NCBI GenBank assembly: GCA_023412495.1
Contig: JAEYNP010000080.1
Location: forward strand, 186,001 to 250,000
Reading direction: 5' to 3'
Source of the DNA: Pseudomonadota bacterium
GTDB lineage: Bacteria; Desulfobacterota; Desulfobulbia; Desulfobulbales; Desulfocapsaceae
DNA length: 64,000 nucleotides
A model generated the notes under the pieces. It saw only the letters and a program-made list of their open reading frames with translations. It had not been told where the DNA came from and searched no databases. This document shows positions 8,200 through 16,486 of the stretch, one piece after another. The stretch's first letter is position 1. The number at the start of each line of letters is the position of its first letter. Made by a program: the position numbers and the translations under genes.

Positions 8200-8931
8200 A
8201 TGGCGGCAATGACTGGGCAATTCAAGTATGTCTTCGATTTTTCGGGTCGAGAGACAGTGAACTTTACTGTGTTTCTCGATGGCCTCTCCCGCTATGTCCC
8301 TGCCAAGCCAGCCGTCCCGCCGGAATGGTCGCGTCTCTCCTCTCATCAATGCGTGCCCTGCACTTTGACGGCCGAACAACATCCCTTCTGTCCGGTCGCC
8401 TGTAACATCGCCCAGCTCGTCACAGCCTTCAAGTATACCATATCCCATGCGCAGTGCGTGGTTTCCTGTTCTTCGATCGAAAGGACGGTGACCAAAAAGA
8501 CCACGGTTCAGGAGGGGCTGGCTTCGATACTCGGCCTGCTCATGGCCACCAGCGGCTGCCCGATCCTTGATTTCTTCAGGCCGATGGCGCGCTTCCATCT
8601 CCCCTTCTCCACGGTTGAGGAATCGATTTTTCGCGTGGTTGCCATGTATATGCTCCGGCAGTACTACAAACAGAACAAAAGGCAAGAGGATCCCCTGAAT
8701 GAGATACGCACCCACTACGCCAAGGTTCAGCAAGTCAATGCAGGCCTCTTGGACAGAATCCGGCATATTTCCGCCCTGGACGCCGATAAAAACGCCATTA
8801 TCACCCTCAACAGCCTCTCGCAGATCCTGGAAATGGAGATCGACGCCAACCTTGAATCCCTGCAATATCTTTTTATAACAGAAGACAGAAGACAGAGTAC
8901 AGAAGACAGAGCAGAGACCAAGGAAATTTGA
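8200..8931 (+). CDS. Conserved protein with Cys motifs, function unknown
   Basis: About 243 residues, no signal peptide or membrane segment. Residues with a conserved look include PEWSRL, QCVPCTL, CPVACNI (near 70), SGCPILDFFRPMARFHLPF (near 130) and a predicted helical C-terminus. The style matches a family of hypothetical proteins in delta-proteobacteria (I believe DUF6901-like, unverified). The Cys pairs could bind metal. The last ~20 residues are encoded by the 7-mer repeat at 8878-8919, so the tail is probably an accidental extension. ATG 8200 or 8209 can serve as start; GGAG lies about ten bases before 8200. Confidence 0.72.
   Translation: MAAMTGQFKYVFDFSGRETVNFTVFLDGLSRYVPAKPAVPPEWSRLSSHQCVPCTLTAEQHPFCPVACNIAQLVTAFKYTISHAQCVVSCSSIERTVTKKTTVQEGLASILGLLMATSGCPILDFFRPMARFHLPFSTVEESIFRVVAMYMLRQYYKQNKRQEDPLNEIRTHYAKVQQVNAGLLDRIRHISALDADKNAIITLNSLSQILEMEIDANLESLQYLFITEDRRQSTEDRAETKEI
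8878..8919 (+). repeat. Tandem degenerate 7-mer repeat (CAGAAGA type)
   Basis: Five to six imperfect copies of CAGAAGA/CAGAGNA. The repeat lies inside the 3' end of the conserved Cys-containing gene and encodes its terminal residues (ITEDRRQSTEDRAETKEI). It is the same unit as at 3375-3472 and 47970-47999. Confidence 0.7.
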
Positions 8932-8988
8932 TCACCGGGAGGCGCCATTCTTCCTGGACTTTCTGCTCCGGCCTCTCATTTCCGGCAC

Positions 8989-11520
8989 TCACATCATATT
9001 TTCCGGATCGACATCGATCATGAGGCTGCATCCGGACTTTACCAGCGAACTCCTTGCATCGCGGAGTGCTACGCATATCCCGTGCAGTTGCTCGGGGTCA
9101 GCCCCTTTCAGCAGCACCTGCCAGCGGTAGTTGTCCTTGATCTTATCGAGCGGCGACGGTGCCGGCCCCAGTGTTTCTATCTGAACAATTTTTTGTTTCA
9201 CCGAATTGCGGCAAAAGGCTGCGACCGCCGAAGCGGTCTTCTGCACCTCGCTTTCGACCCGGCCCTGGATGCGCAGGGCGGTGAGACGGACGTACGGCGG
9301 AAAAACCGGATGGCGCCGCAGGCGCATTTCGTGTTCGAACATCCTGTCATATTCGTTGTTCCGCGCGTACAGCAGGGCATAGTGGTTTGGCCGCATGGTC
9401 TGAATGATCACCTCCCCGGCATCCTCTCCACGCCCGGCCCTTCCCGTGACCTGGGTGATGAGCTGGTAGGTGCGTTCGGCCGCCCGAAAATCGGGCATGC
9501 TCATGCCGCCGTCGGCCCAGACTACCCCCACCAGCGTGACATTGGGGAAGTGATGGCCTTTGGCGATCATCTGGGTGCCTATCAGGATATCGATGACGCC
9601 TGCGTGCATTTCGGCAAGGGTGGCGAGGAATTTTCTGCGATCGGCGGCGGTATCGGAATCGAGGCGGGCGAGCCTTGCCGAGGGCAGAAATTCTCGGACC
9701 TCCTCTTCCACCCGCTCGGTACCGAAGCCCGCCGGCGCCAGATCGGTCGACCGGCATTGCAGGCAGACGGTCTTGCTTGAAATGGAAAAACCGCAATAGT
9801 GGCAGATAAGCCTGTTTCTGCCTTTATGCAGGGTGAGGGATACGTGGCAGTGGCTGCACTGCACGGGCGTGCCGCAATCCCGGCAGAGCATGGCGGCGGA
9901 GAATCCGCGCCGGTTCAAGAGAAGGATACTCTGCTTGCCGGCCTCCAGGTTCCCGGCCAGCTTTTCGTGGAGTTCCTTTCGAATTATCCGCTTGTCTTCC
10001 CTTTTCTCCTTGGCGTTCAGGTCGACCACGGTCACCGACGGCAGGGTTCTGCTGCCCACCCTCGAAGACATGGCCAGGAGAGTGTATTTACCCGACCGGG
10101 CGTGGGCATAACTGGTGATGGACGGCGTGGCAGAGCCGAGGATCACCACACTCTTATGGTGCCTTGCCCGTAATACCGCAAGATCGCGGCCATGGTAGCG
10201 AAAGTTGTCATCCTGCTTGAAGCCGGCATCGTGCTCTTCATCGACGACGATCAACCCCGGATCCCGCAATGGTGCAAAGACCGCGGAGCGGGCGCCGATC
10301 ACCACCTTCGCCCGGCCGCTCAAGGCCAGATAGAACTGGTCGAAGCGTTCCGACCCGGTCAGGCCGGAATGCTGGAGAACCACCTGGTCGCCGAAGCGGG
10401 ACATGAGATGGGCCTCCAACTGGGTGGCCAGGGCAATCTCCGGCACCAGGACCAGCACATCCCTCCCTTGCGCCAGCGTCTCCTCGGCCGCCCGTAGATA
10501 GACTTCGGTCTTGCCGCAGCCGGTGACTCCGTGCAGCAGAAAGGGCGCGAATCGCCTGTCCCGGATCGCGGGCAGTATGGCATCCAGGACGGCGGTTTGT
10601 TCTTGAGTGAGCGTCTCGGGGCGGGGATGAAACGGCAGATGACAGCCGAAGGGGTTGCGAAATACCCGAACCTCGCTCCGGCAGACCATCCCCTTCTTCT
10701 CCAGCGCGACCAGCAATTTCGCCGATCCAGGATACAGACTCCGCAGATCTTTCAAGGCGATATCTGGTTGATTGTGTTCCTTCGTCAGACTATATAGACA
10801 GTAAAGCGTCTTCGCCTCGGACAATTTAATATCGTGACCTGTCTCCCGGCTTATCTCCTGCCGATATCGGGTAAGGTTTGCCGGGCTGCCGTCACCCTCT
10901 GGCAGCGAGCTGAGGCGATCGGCGAGTGTGTAGCAGATTTCTCTTTTTTCAACGATCGCATCCTTCGCAGGCGCCGTCTCGGCGATTACCAGATTGTTCC
11001 TTATCAGTTTCGCCGCAAATTTCTTGCTCTCTTTGGATGCCAGGACCCTGGCACTTTCCGTGGGACTCAATTCGCCGTTCCCGACGAGCTTTCTTACCCA
11101 TTCGGGCTGTTCTTCCCCGGAAAAAGCCTCCAGCAATTCCTGCGACCCAGCTGCGAGTCGAAGGACCTTCTGGCTTCGAGGCGCAAGGCCCCCGGGCAAC
11201 GCCGCCTTGATCACCAGTCCCAGCGGATAGTGATAATAGTTGGCCGCCCAGCGAAAGAATGGAATGAGGTTGTTGTGGAAGAGGGGGTAATCGTCCTGGA
11301 AGGCGACTATCTCCTTTACCGCATAGGAGGTCTCGCCGAGATCATCGGCTATGTCGACGACATAACCGGTTACTCTTCTGTTGCCGAGGGGCACCAGCAC
11401 CCTGCGGCCGACAAGGCGCAGAGGGTCGCCCTCTTCGTCGCCGTCCTCGGGAGCCGCAGACAAACCATAGGTCAGGGTCTGCTCCAGAGGGACGGCGACG
11501 GCAACTTTCAGAAAAATCAT
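8989..11520 (-). CDS. priA: Primosomal protein N' (replication restart helicase PriA)
   Basis: 843 residues, somewhat longer than the usual ~730. N-terminal DNA-binding domain, then Walker A HGVTGCGKTEVYL (near 325), the DEEH box VVDEEHDAGFKQ, and eight Cys in CRDCGTPVQCSHC and CHYCGF...CLQC that form the two zinc sites between helicase lobes. PriA recognises abandoned forks and reloads the replisome. The ATG overlaps the galU stop (ATGA), so priA is co-transcribed downstream of galU. The extra length lies mainly in the N-terminal half, where alignment is loose. Confidence 0.96.
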   Translation of the reverse strand: MIFLKVAVAVPLEQTLTYGLSAAPEDGDEEGDPLRLVGRRVLVPLGNRRVTGYVVDIADDLGETSYAVKEIVAFQDDYPLFHNNLIPFFRWAANYYHYPLGLVIKAALPGGLAPRSQKVLRLAAGSQELLEAFSGEEQPEWVRKLVGNGELSPTESARVLASKESKKFAAKLIRNNLVIAETAPAKDAIVEKREICYTLADRLSSLPEGDGSPANLTRYRQEISRETGHDIKLSEAKTLYCLYSLTKEHNQPDIALKDLRSLYPGSAKLLVALEKKGMVCRSEVRVFRNPFGCHLPFHPRPETLTQEQTAVLDAILPAIRDRRFAPFLLHGVTGCGKTEVYLRAAEETLAQGRDVLVLVPEIALATQLEAHLMSRFGDQVVLQHSGLTGSERFDQFYLALSGRAKVVIGARSAVFAPLRDPGLIVVDEEHDAGFKQDDNFRYHGRDLAVLRARHHKSVVILGSATPSITSYAHARSGKYTLLAMSSRVGSRTLPSVTVVDLNAKEKREDKRIIRKELHEKLAGNLEAGKQSILLLNRRGFSAAMLCRDCGTPVQCSHCHVSLTLHKGRNRLICHYCGFSISSKTVCLQCRSTDLAPAGFGTERVEEEVREFLPSARLARLDSDTAADRRKFLATLAEMHAGVIDILIGTQMIAKGHHFPNVTLVGVVWADGGMSMPDFRAAERTYQLITQVTGRAGRGEDAGEVIIQTMRPNHYALLYARNNEYDRMFEHEMRLRRHPVFPPYVRLTALRIQGRVESEVQKTASAVAAFCRNSVKQKIVQIETLGPAPSPLDKIKDNYRWQVLLKGADPEQLHGICVALRDARSSLVKSGCSLMIDVDPENMM

Positions 11521-12389
11521 TTTTCTGCGACTATTCCTTTTATATACTCACGCAGAGGTTTGCCAAGCGAGGGATGCAGCAATCCGTAGGCGATTATCGC
11601 CTTAAGGTAGCCCATCTTGTCGCCGGCATCGAAGCGCGTCCCCTCGAACTCATAGGCGTACATGGCTCTTCTTTTGGTCAGGGCTAGCAGCGCGTCGGTC
11701 AATTGGATTTCGCCGCCGTGGCCGGGGGTGGTGGTGTCGAGGATGTTGAAAATTTCAGGCATAAGGATATACCGGCCGATGATCGCCATGTCGGAGTCGG
11801 TGGTTCCCGGCGCGGGCTTCTCCACCATCCGGGAAACCCTGTAGGTATTCTCCCGGTCGTTTTTCTCTCCCTCGACAATGCCGTACTGATGTGTTTCGTT
11901 GAGCGGAACACGTTGGATGGCGACGATGGATTCCCCCACCTCCTCGAAGAGTTCCAGCATCTGCTTGGCGCAGGGTTTCCTGCTGAGCACCAGGTCGTCC
12001 CCCAGCAGGACCATAAAGGGTTCGTTGCCCACCACGTGGCGAGCCGTCCAAATAGCGTGTCCCAATCCCAGCGGTTTTTTCTGACGGACCGAGACAATAT
12101 CGATGAGGTTGGAGATGTTGTTCAGTTCCTCGCCGAGTACCGTCTTGTTTTTCTCCTTCAAAACCATGTCAAGATGGTAATTATAATCGAAGTGGTTCTC
12201 GATGGCGGATTTGCCCTCGCTGGTCACGAAGATGATCTGGTCTATCCCCGATGCCACTACCTCCTCGACGATGTACTGGATGGTGGGCCGATCTACAATC
12301 GTCAGCATCTCCTTTGGGATCGATTTGGTCGCCGGCAGAAACCGGGTGCCAAGTCCGGCAACGGGAATAACAGCCTTTCGCACTTTCAT
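11517..12389 (-). CDS. galU: UTP-glucose-1-phosphate uridylyltransferase
   Basis: 290 residues, normal for GalU. The nucleotide-binding start IPVAGLGTRFLPATKSIPKE, then PTIQYIVEE, LGLGHAIW, the metal-binding GDDLV and the VEKP motif are present. It makes UDP-glucose from UTP and glucose-1-phosphate for LPS, exopolysaccharide and sugar-nucleotide supply. AGAGG precedes the ATG. It is the first gene of a galU-priA pair and divergent from hrpA. The phosphohexomutase at 33.8-35.5 kb could supply its substrate. Confidence 0.95.
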   Translation of the reverse strand: MKVRKAVIPVAGLGTRFLPATKSIPKEMLTIVDRPTIQYIVEEVVASGIDQIIFVTSEGKSAIENHFDYNYHLDMVLKEKNKTVLGEELNNISNLIDIVSVRQKKPLGLGHAIWTARHVVGNEPFMVLLGDDLVLSRKPCAKQMLELFEEVGESIVAIQRVPLNETHQYGIVEGEKNDRENTYRVSRMVEKPAPGTTDSDMAIIGRYILMPEIFNILDTTTPGHGGEIQLTDALLALTKRRAMYAYEFEGTRFDAGDKMGYLKAIIAYGLLHPSLGKPLREYIKGIVAEK

Positions 12390-12474
12390 ATGAACCTCTA
12401 TTTTTAAATAAACAGGAATTCAGTTGTATGGTATGTATCCGGGCAAACCTGAGCGGGAGACATAACACACTTTA

Positions 12475-12524
12475 GTGCCTTAGAAAATCATTTCTTATTT
12501 TTAAAATGATTTTCATGAAGGCAC
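12475..12524. repeat. 50-bp imperfect palindrome between galU and hrpA
   Basis: GTGCCTT...GAAAATCATTT and AAATGATTTTC...AAGGCAC form a long stem with a short T-rich loop. It sits in the shared upstream region of two divergent genes, so a protein-binding site or cruciform is more likely than a terminator. A second short palindrome (CCCCCTTTGGGGG) follows near 12530. Confidence 0.5.
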
Positions 12525-12566
12525 TTCTACCCCCTTTGGGGGCGTAAAGACGACAGCCATTTTTTC

Positions 12567-15500
12567 ATGACTATTTTTTATCCCGACAACCTGCCGATCG
12601 TCGAACACAAGGACGCCATCATCGAGACTCTCCGCGACCACCAAGTAGTGGTAATTGCAGGCGATACCGGCTCAGGCAAGACGACGCAGCTGCCGAAGAT
12701 GGGCTGGGAGGCCTTTCCGAACAGCGACCTGTTGATCGGCTGCACCCAACCCAGGCGAATCGCCGCGTCCTCTGTGTCGGCGCGAGTCGCCGAAGAACTC
12801 GGGTCCCTTGGCGCGCAGGTTGGATACAAGATTCGATTTCACGACTATACCACGCCTGCCACTAAAATCAAATTCATGACCGACGGCGTCCTGCTGGCTG
12901 AGACCCGCCAGGACAGGCGGCTGTCCCGCTACGGCCTTCTCATCGTCGACGAGGCCCACGAACGGAGTCTGAACATCGATTTCCTGCTGGGTTATCTCAA
13001 GCAGCTCCTGCCTCGGCGCCCTGACCTCAAGGTGATCATAACCTCCGCCACCATCGACACCGAGGCCTTCTCCCGCCAATTCGGAGGTGCTCCGGTCATC
13101 ACCGTGGCCGGGCGATCCCATCCGGTGACCGTGCGCTACAACCCGCCACAGGACAACAGCGGCGACGACAAGGAGAGCGAACTGGACCATTGCATCGAGA
13201 CAGTTTGCGACCTCCTCCAGAGCGAGCGCAAGGGCGACATTCTCGTTTTCCTGCCAACGGAACGTGACATCCGGGAATGCTGCCTGCGGCTGGAGAAAAG
13301 GATCGAGGAGGCGGTAATCCTGCCGCTCTACGGCCGGTTGCCCACCGGCGATCAACGCAAGATCTTCCAGAGCTACCGGCAGCCGAAGATCGTGGTCGCG
13401 ACGAACGTCGCCGAAACCTCGGTGACTGTTCCCGGCATCCGCTATGTGGTCGATTCCGGCCTTGCCCGTATTTCCCAATACAACGTGCGGGCCAAGACCA
13501 CCAGCTTGCCGGTGACGAGGATCTCAAGGGCGAGCTGCGACCAGCGCAAGGGCCGGTGCGGCCGGGTAGGTCCGGGTGTCTGCATCAGACTCTATTCGGA
13601 AGAAGACTACCACGACCGGCCAGCCTATACCCTTCCGGAAATCCAGCGCGCCAATCTCGCCGAGGTCATCCTCCAGATGATCTCCCTCGACCTCGGCCGG
13701 CCGGAAAAGTTTCCCTTTATCGACCCGCCCTTCCAAAATGCCGTCCGGGAAGGATATCAACTCCTCCGTGAGCTGGGAGCGATAAACGAAAACGGCCAAC
13801 TCACCGCCAGAGGCCGTATCATGGCCGATTTACCCATCGACCCCTGCATCTCCCGGATCATCATCGAGGCTAGGGACAACAACTGCCTGAGGGAGATGAA
13901 GATCATCTCCTCGGTGCTCGCCATCCAGGACCCCCGGATCCGCCCCGTCGACCAGGAAAAGGAGGCGGATGAAGCGCACAAGGCCTTCTCCCATCCCCAA
14001 TCCGATTTCATGCTGCTGCTGAACGTCTGGAATGGTTTCCATAACGTTCATGACAAGGTCATCTCCTGGTCTCGGCTGAAGAAATACTGCAAGTGCCACT
14101 TCCTCTCCTTTCAGCGGATGCGGGAGTGGATCGACCTGCACGACCAGCTCGATCGGCTGATCCGAAGCCGGGAAGGGTTTGTGGACAACGAGGTCGACGC
14201 CTCCTATGAGCAGATCCATGTCTCGCTGCTCGCCGGTTTCCTGCGCAACATCGCCTCAAAAAAGCAGGGCAAGGTTTACCAGGGTGCGCACAACAAGGAG
14301 CTCATGATCTTTCCCGGCTCCCACCAGGCCATGAAAGGCGGCCAATGGGTGGTGGCCGCATCCTTTATCGAAACATCGAGGCTCTATGCCCTGACCGTCG
14401 CCACCATCGAGCCGGAGTGGCTCGAGCGGGTGGCGGGCCACCTCTGCAAATATTCCTGGTCGAATCCGCGCTGGCAGAAGAAAACAGGCCAGGTAGTCGC
14501 CGACGAAACCGTTACCCTCTTCGGCCTGGTCATAGAGAGCGGTCGGAAAGTCGATTTCGCCACAAGAAGTCCGAAAAATGTTGCCGAGGCCCGAGACATC
14601 TTCATTCAGTCAGCACTGGTCGAGGGCGAGTTGAACGGCAGGTATGCCTTCCTCGACCACAATCTTGCGCTTATAAAAAAATGGCAGGAGACCGAAGAAA
14701 AATTGCGGGAACGGACGATCCTCGTCGAGGATCAGGCCCTCTACTTATTTTATGCCGGGAGATTTCCCGAGGAAATCTGCGACCAGAGAAGTCTCAACCG
14801 CTTTCTCCGTGGAAAGAGGAATCAAAAGTTCCTGGAGATGCAAGACGAGGACGTCGTGAAGCGCATGCCCGGCGACCGGGAACTCCTCGATTATCCGCCC
14901 ACCCTGACCATCGGTAGAACGCAGGTGCGGTTGGAGTACCACTTCTCTCCCGGCTCGCCTGAGGACGGTGTCACCTTCCGTTTGCCCGTCGATTCCGCGG
15001 CCAATTTTGCTCCCGGCATCTTCGAATGGCTGGTTCCTGGCCTGCTCCAGGAAAAGCTCACCTTTCTGCTTAAATCCCTGCCGAAAAGCACACGAAAGAG
15101 ACTGGTGCCGATCAACGAGACGGTCAACCTGCTGCTGGACGATATGCCGGCTCGATCGGGCTCGCTTTATGCAGCCCTCGAGGCCTCGATCCTCAAGCAC
15201 TTCAAGATCCTCGTGCAACGTTCGGACTGGCCGGAGAATCTGCCCCTCCATCTGCAGGCTCGGTTCCTGCTTTTTGACGATGCGGGGCATGAAATCTGCG
15301 CCGGCCGAAATCTCCGGGAGCTTCTCGCTTCAGGGCAAGGCGAGAAGAACATCACCAAAGTCGAGCCGACCCTGCGCAAGAAAGGCCTGGAAGTCGTGGA
15401 GCAATGGCGGGGTACCGAACACGCGACCTGGAACTTCAAGGACCTGCCCGCCGCCATCCCGGCCTTTACCCTGCAGGGCGAGGTGTCGGGATTCCTCTAC

Positions 15501-16325
15501 CCGGTGCTTATCCCCCAACCGGAGAAAGGCTGCGTCAGGATCGATTTCGAGAAAAATCCGGAAGTCGTCAGGAAACTGAATTGCACCGGGATGATCTATC
15601 TCTACCGCCTGCAGTTCACCGACCATTTTAAAAATTTGAAGAAATTTTGCTCGACCTCGTTTTCAGGACCTTCCGCGGTCTGGCTCCTCGATCTCGGCCT
15701 GAGCCACAAGGAAGTCGTCGACGCCGTGCTCGACTTTCTGCTCGCACGGATCTTTGGACCTCTCACCGGCGACATCGTTGCCGAGGAGACCTTTGCGGCA
15801 ACGGTGGCGCGCGTCAGACAGGAAGGCCTGTACGCCCTTGGCCGCAAGCTCGGCGACGATTTCCTCGCCCTGCTGCGCCAACGGCGGGCCGTCTATGACA
15901 CCATCAACAGGATCTTTTCGACGGGCAGCCAGAACCGACTGGTCATTCCCGACAGGAAAGCGGCCTTCATGGTTCATCTGAGCGACATCTTTCCCCTCGA
16001 GGTGATCCGGGGTACGCTGCCCGCGGATTTCGGCGAAATCGACAGGCAGTTGCAGAGTCTTTCCATCCGGCTCGAGAGGTTTTATACCAATCCGGGCAAG
16101 GACCGACAGAAAGAGGAGCAGTTGCTGCCCTATCTGACGAATCTTGAAAAGCTCATGGCAAAGAGAGGAGAACTGTCGGAGGAGGGACTTGCGGCGGTGT
16201 ATCGTTTCAGGGAAATGGTGAATGATTATCGGATCTCGCTGTTTTCCCCGGAAATAAAGACGCGGCAGCCGGTCTCAACCAAGAAACTCAATGAAGAGTG
16301 GCAATCGACGCTCACCAAGTGTTGA
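12567..16325 (+). CDS. hrpA: ATP-dependent RNA helicase HrpA
   Basis: 1252 residues, close to the ~1300 of E. coli HrpA. DEAH-box ATPase domain with GDTGSGKTTQLPK (near 33), DEAHERSLN (near 130) and SATI, then helicase C-terminal, HA2 and OB domains, and a long C-terminal extension ending in the HrpA-specific region (from about 600). HrpA acts on RNA; in E. coli it rescues collided or stalled ribosomes. Single gene, divergent from galU. No frameshift is visible. Confidence 0.95.
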   Translation: MTIFYPDNLPIVEHKDAIIETLRDHQVVVIAGDTGSGKTTQLPKMGWEAFPNSDLLIGCTQPRRIAASSVSARVAEELGSLGAQVGYKIRFHDYTTPATKIKFMTDGVLLAETRQDRRLSRYGLLIVDEAHERSLNIDFLLGYLKQLLPRRPDLKVIITSATIDTEAFSRQFGGAPVITVAGRSHPVTVRYNPPQDNSGDDKESELDHCIETVCDLLQSERKGDILVFLPTERDIRECCLRLEKRIEEAVILPLYGRLPTGDQRKIFQSYRQPKIVVATNVAETSVTVPGIRYVVDSGLARISQYNVRAKTTSLPVTRISRASCDQRKGRCGRVGPGVCIRLYSEEDYHDRPAYTLPEIQRANLAEVILQMISLDLGRPEKFPFIDPPFQNAVREGYQLLRELGAINENGQLTARGRIMADLPIDPCISRIIIEARDNNCLREMKIISSVLAIQDPRIRPVDQEKEADEAHKAFSHPQSDFMLLLNVWNGFHNVHDKVISWSRLKKYCKCHFLSFQRMREWIDLHDQLDRLIRSREGFVDNEVDASYEQIHVSLLAGFLRNIASKKQGKVYQGAHNKELMIFPGSHQAMKGGQWVVAASFIETSRLYALTVATIEPEWLERVAGHLCKYSWSNPRWQKKTGQVVADETVTLFGLVIESGRKVDFATRSPKNVAEARDIFIQSALVEGELNGRYAFLDHNLALIKKWQETEEKLRERTILVEDQALYLFYAGRFPEEICDQRSLNRFLRGKRNQKFLEMQDEDVVKRMPGDRELLDYPPTLTIGRTQVRLEYHFSPGSPEDGVTFRLPVDSAANFAPGIFEWLVPGLLQEKLTFLLKSLPKSTRKRLVPINETVNLLLDDMPARSGSLYAALEASILKHFKILVQRSDWPENLPLHLQARFLLFDDAGHEICAGRNLRELLASGQGEKNITKVEPTLRKKGLEVVEQWRGTEHATWNFKDLPAAIPAFTLQGEVSGFLYPVLIPQPEKGCVRIDFEKNPEVVRKLNCTGMIYLYRLQFTDHFKNLKKFCSTSFSGPSAVWLLDLGLSHKEVVDAVLDFLLARIFGPLTGDIVAEETFAATVARVRQEGLYALGRKLGDDFLALLRQRRAVYDTINRIFSTGSQNRLVIPDRKAAFMVHLSDIFPLEVIRGTLPADFGEIDRQLQSLSIRLERFYTNPGKDRQKEEQLLPYLTNLEKLMAKRGELSEEGLAAVYRFREMVNDYRISLFSPEIKTRQPVSTKKLNEEWQSTLTKC

Positions 16326-16348
16326 GCGGCAGTGCCGAGAGTGATGCG

Positions 16349-16483
16349 ATGAGAGTGGCTATCGGATTTTTCCTGTGCCTGGCAGGCCTCCTTCTGCTGC
16401 AAAAAAATCAGACCTATTTCGGGATCCCGGCCTTCGTCTTCGGCATCATCCTGATGTACGGTGGGAAGTTGCCGAAAAGATAA
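16349..16483 (+). CDS. Small two-helix membrane protein
   Basis: 44 residues (MRVAIGFFLCLAGLLLL... to GGKLPKR) with two hydrophobic stretches, about 3-20 and 25-38, and a basic tail. It begins 23 bases after the hrpA stop and ends four bases from the convergent hybrid-kinase gene. The hydrophobic pattern looks genuine but it is too short to classify. Confidence 0.45.
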   Translation: MRVAIGFFLCLAGLLLLQKNQTYFGIPAFVFGIILMYGGKLPKR

Positions 16484-16486
16484 AAT

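Noticed and set aside
8170..8865. 231-codon minus-strand frame
   Set aside because: Antisense to the conserved Cys-containing gene; the plus frame has a better start and patterned motifs.
12672..13478. 268-codon minus-strand frame
   Set aside because: Antisense to the hrpA helicase domain; composition is that of a shadow.
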